This document shows positions 63,341 through 64,000 of a stretch of 64,000 nucleotides of DNA, one piece after another. The stretch is from Rhodobacter huangdaonensis (lineage in GTDB: Bacteria; Pseudomonadota; Alphaproteobacteria; Rhodobacterales; Rhodobacteraceae). The position numbers and the translations under genes are program-made. The DNA lies in NCBI RefSeq assembly GCF_004022465.1, contig NZ_SAVA01000008.1, positions 124,001 to 188,000 on the forward strand. Direction: 5' to 3'. Numbering within the stretch: position 1 is the stretch's first letter; every line of letters begins with the position of its first letter. The notes beneath the pieces are model-generated. The model was not told the DNA's origin, did not search any database, and saw only the letters and a list, made by a program, of their open reading frames with translations.

Positions 63341-64000
63341 CTAGTCGGTGCTGTGGGCAAGCTCGGGCACGTCCTTTGCCCCTGCCGATCCGCGGCCGGA
63401 GAGCGAGGGGTTCTCCATGAAGAAGCGGTGGCAGGAGAACAGGTCCTGACCCTCGGGCAGGTGGCGGATGAAGCGGCCGTCGGGCTGCAGGATCCAGCTT
63501 TGGGCCTCGTCGGCCATGTTCGCCGCCATGATCTGGCTGAGGATCTGCGCCTTCACCGTGTCGTTCTTCGCCTCGACCAGCGTTTCCACGCGGCGGTTGA
63601 GGTTGCGCCCCATCCAGTCGGCCGAGCTGAGGAACACCCGCGCCTTCTTCGAGGGCAGGCCGTGGCCGTTGCCGAAGCAGACGATGCGCGAATGCTCGAG
63701 GAAGCGCCCGACGATCGACTTCACCCGGATGTTCTCGCTCAGCCCCTTGATCCCCGGCCGCAGGCCGCAGATGCCGCGGATGACGAGCGAGATCTTCACC
63801 CCGGCGGCACTTGCGGCATAGAGCGCGTCGATCACCTCGGGGTCGATCACGCTGTTCATCTTCGCCCAGATCTCGGCCGGGCGGCCCGCCTTCGCATGCT
63901 CGCCCTCGGCGCGGATCAGTTCGAGCAGCCGCGGCTTGAGCGAAATCGGCGAGATCGCCAGATTCTCGAGCCCCTCGGGCTGGACGTAGCCCGAGAGGTA
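63341..64000 (-). CDS. ppk: Polyphosphate kinase Ppk1, C-terminal part (cut by window end)
   Basis: The visible 219 residues are the C-terminal phospholipase-D-like domain of Ppk1: YLSGYVQPEGLENLAISP, EIWAKMNSVIDPEVIDALY, IRGICGLRPGIKGLSENI, and RVFLSSADWMGRNLNRRVE with the second catalytic region. Ppk1 makes polyphosphate from ATP. The start and N-terminal three domains lie beyond the window. ppx follows 49 bases downstream. Confidence 0.95.
   Translation of the reverse strand, partial: YLSGYVQPEGLENLAISPISLKPRLLELIRAEGEHAKAGRPAEIWAKMNSVIDPEVIDALYAASAAGVKISLVIRGICGLRPGIKGLSENIRVKSIVGRFLEHSRIVCFGNGHGLPSKKARVFLSSADWMGRNLNRRVETLVEAKNDTVKAQILSQIMAANMADEAQSWILQPDGRFIRHLPEGQDLFSCHRFFMENPSLSGRGSAGAKDVPELAHSTD

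Overview
The window is high-GC chromosomal DNA of an alphaproteobacterium, most likely a member of the Rhodobacteraceae (Rhodobacter/Cereibacter/Paracoccus-like). The signs are the fabA-fabB-fabI cluster, a pccR-pccB-...-pccA-mcmA propionyl-CoA block with TTTGCAAA-type operators, DUF1127, DUF465 and DUF4174 proteins, and a dispersed GAGTATTT intergenic repeat. I see no phage, insertion sequence, CRISPR array, rRNA or tRNA gene. Most of it is ordinary core genome, with a few accessory islets.

Layout. 0-2.8 kb: unsaturated fatty-acid synthesis (fabA, fabB, fabI), closed by a terminator. 2.8-6.7 kb: a Cys-rich membrane protein, an alpha/beta hydrolase, a DUF1810 protein, and thyX coupled by an ATGA overlap to a solitary AT-richer HSDR_N-type nuclease gene. 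6.9-9.3 kb: a TbpB-like lipoprotein and a TPR plus beta-barrel protein of the Slam type, probably a surface-lipoprotein export pair. 9.4-17.7 kb: gloA, pth, a TetR regulator facing a DgcA/StcD-like demethylase across a perfect operator-like palindrome, a GAPDH, a BI-1 protein, DUF1127, a LysR regulator and a quinone oxidoreductase. 17.7-28.4 kb: an XRE regulator, HisN-type phosphatase, 8-oxoguanine deaminase facing an NCS2 permease, an exonuclease, PlsC, then a sparse region with small genes, cspA and a possible decayed cspA copy, and guanine deaminase.

28.5-37.5 kb: mgtE coupled to 5-formyl-THF cyclo-ligase, a YmdB-type phosphodiesterase, an SLC13 transporter with a lipoprotein partner, yebC, argP/lysE-type regulator and exporter, and an EamA transporter. 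37.6-44.3 kb: a complete choline-to-glycine-betaine module, with choX-choW-choV divergent from betI-betB-betA around a BetI-like dyad. 44.4-46 kb: a secreted nuclease and small proteins. 46-58 kb: propionyl-CoA assimilation (pccR, pccB, pccA, methylmalonyl-CoA mutase) with two transporters and four small genes inside it. 58-64 kb: nhaA, a TerB/J-domain protein overlapping an EEP-family hydrolase, a periplasmic protein, ppx and the 3' part of ppk.

How the parts work together. The propionyl-CoA block turns propionyl-CoA into succinyl-CoA under ScfR-family control. The choline module imports choline and oxidises it to glycine betaine; the demethylase at 11.3 kb could act further down methylated-amine catabolism, but its substrate is inferred. 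Two purine deaminases and an NCS2 permease suggest nucleobase salvage or detoxification. The most noteworthy items are the Slam/TbpB-like pair, the transferred-looking nuclease gene translationally coupled to thyX, a composite terminator/GAGTATTT repeat family present seven times, and TTGCA-rich operators.
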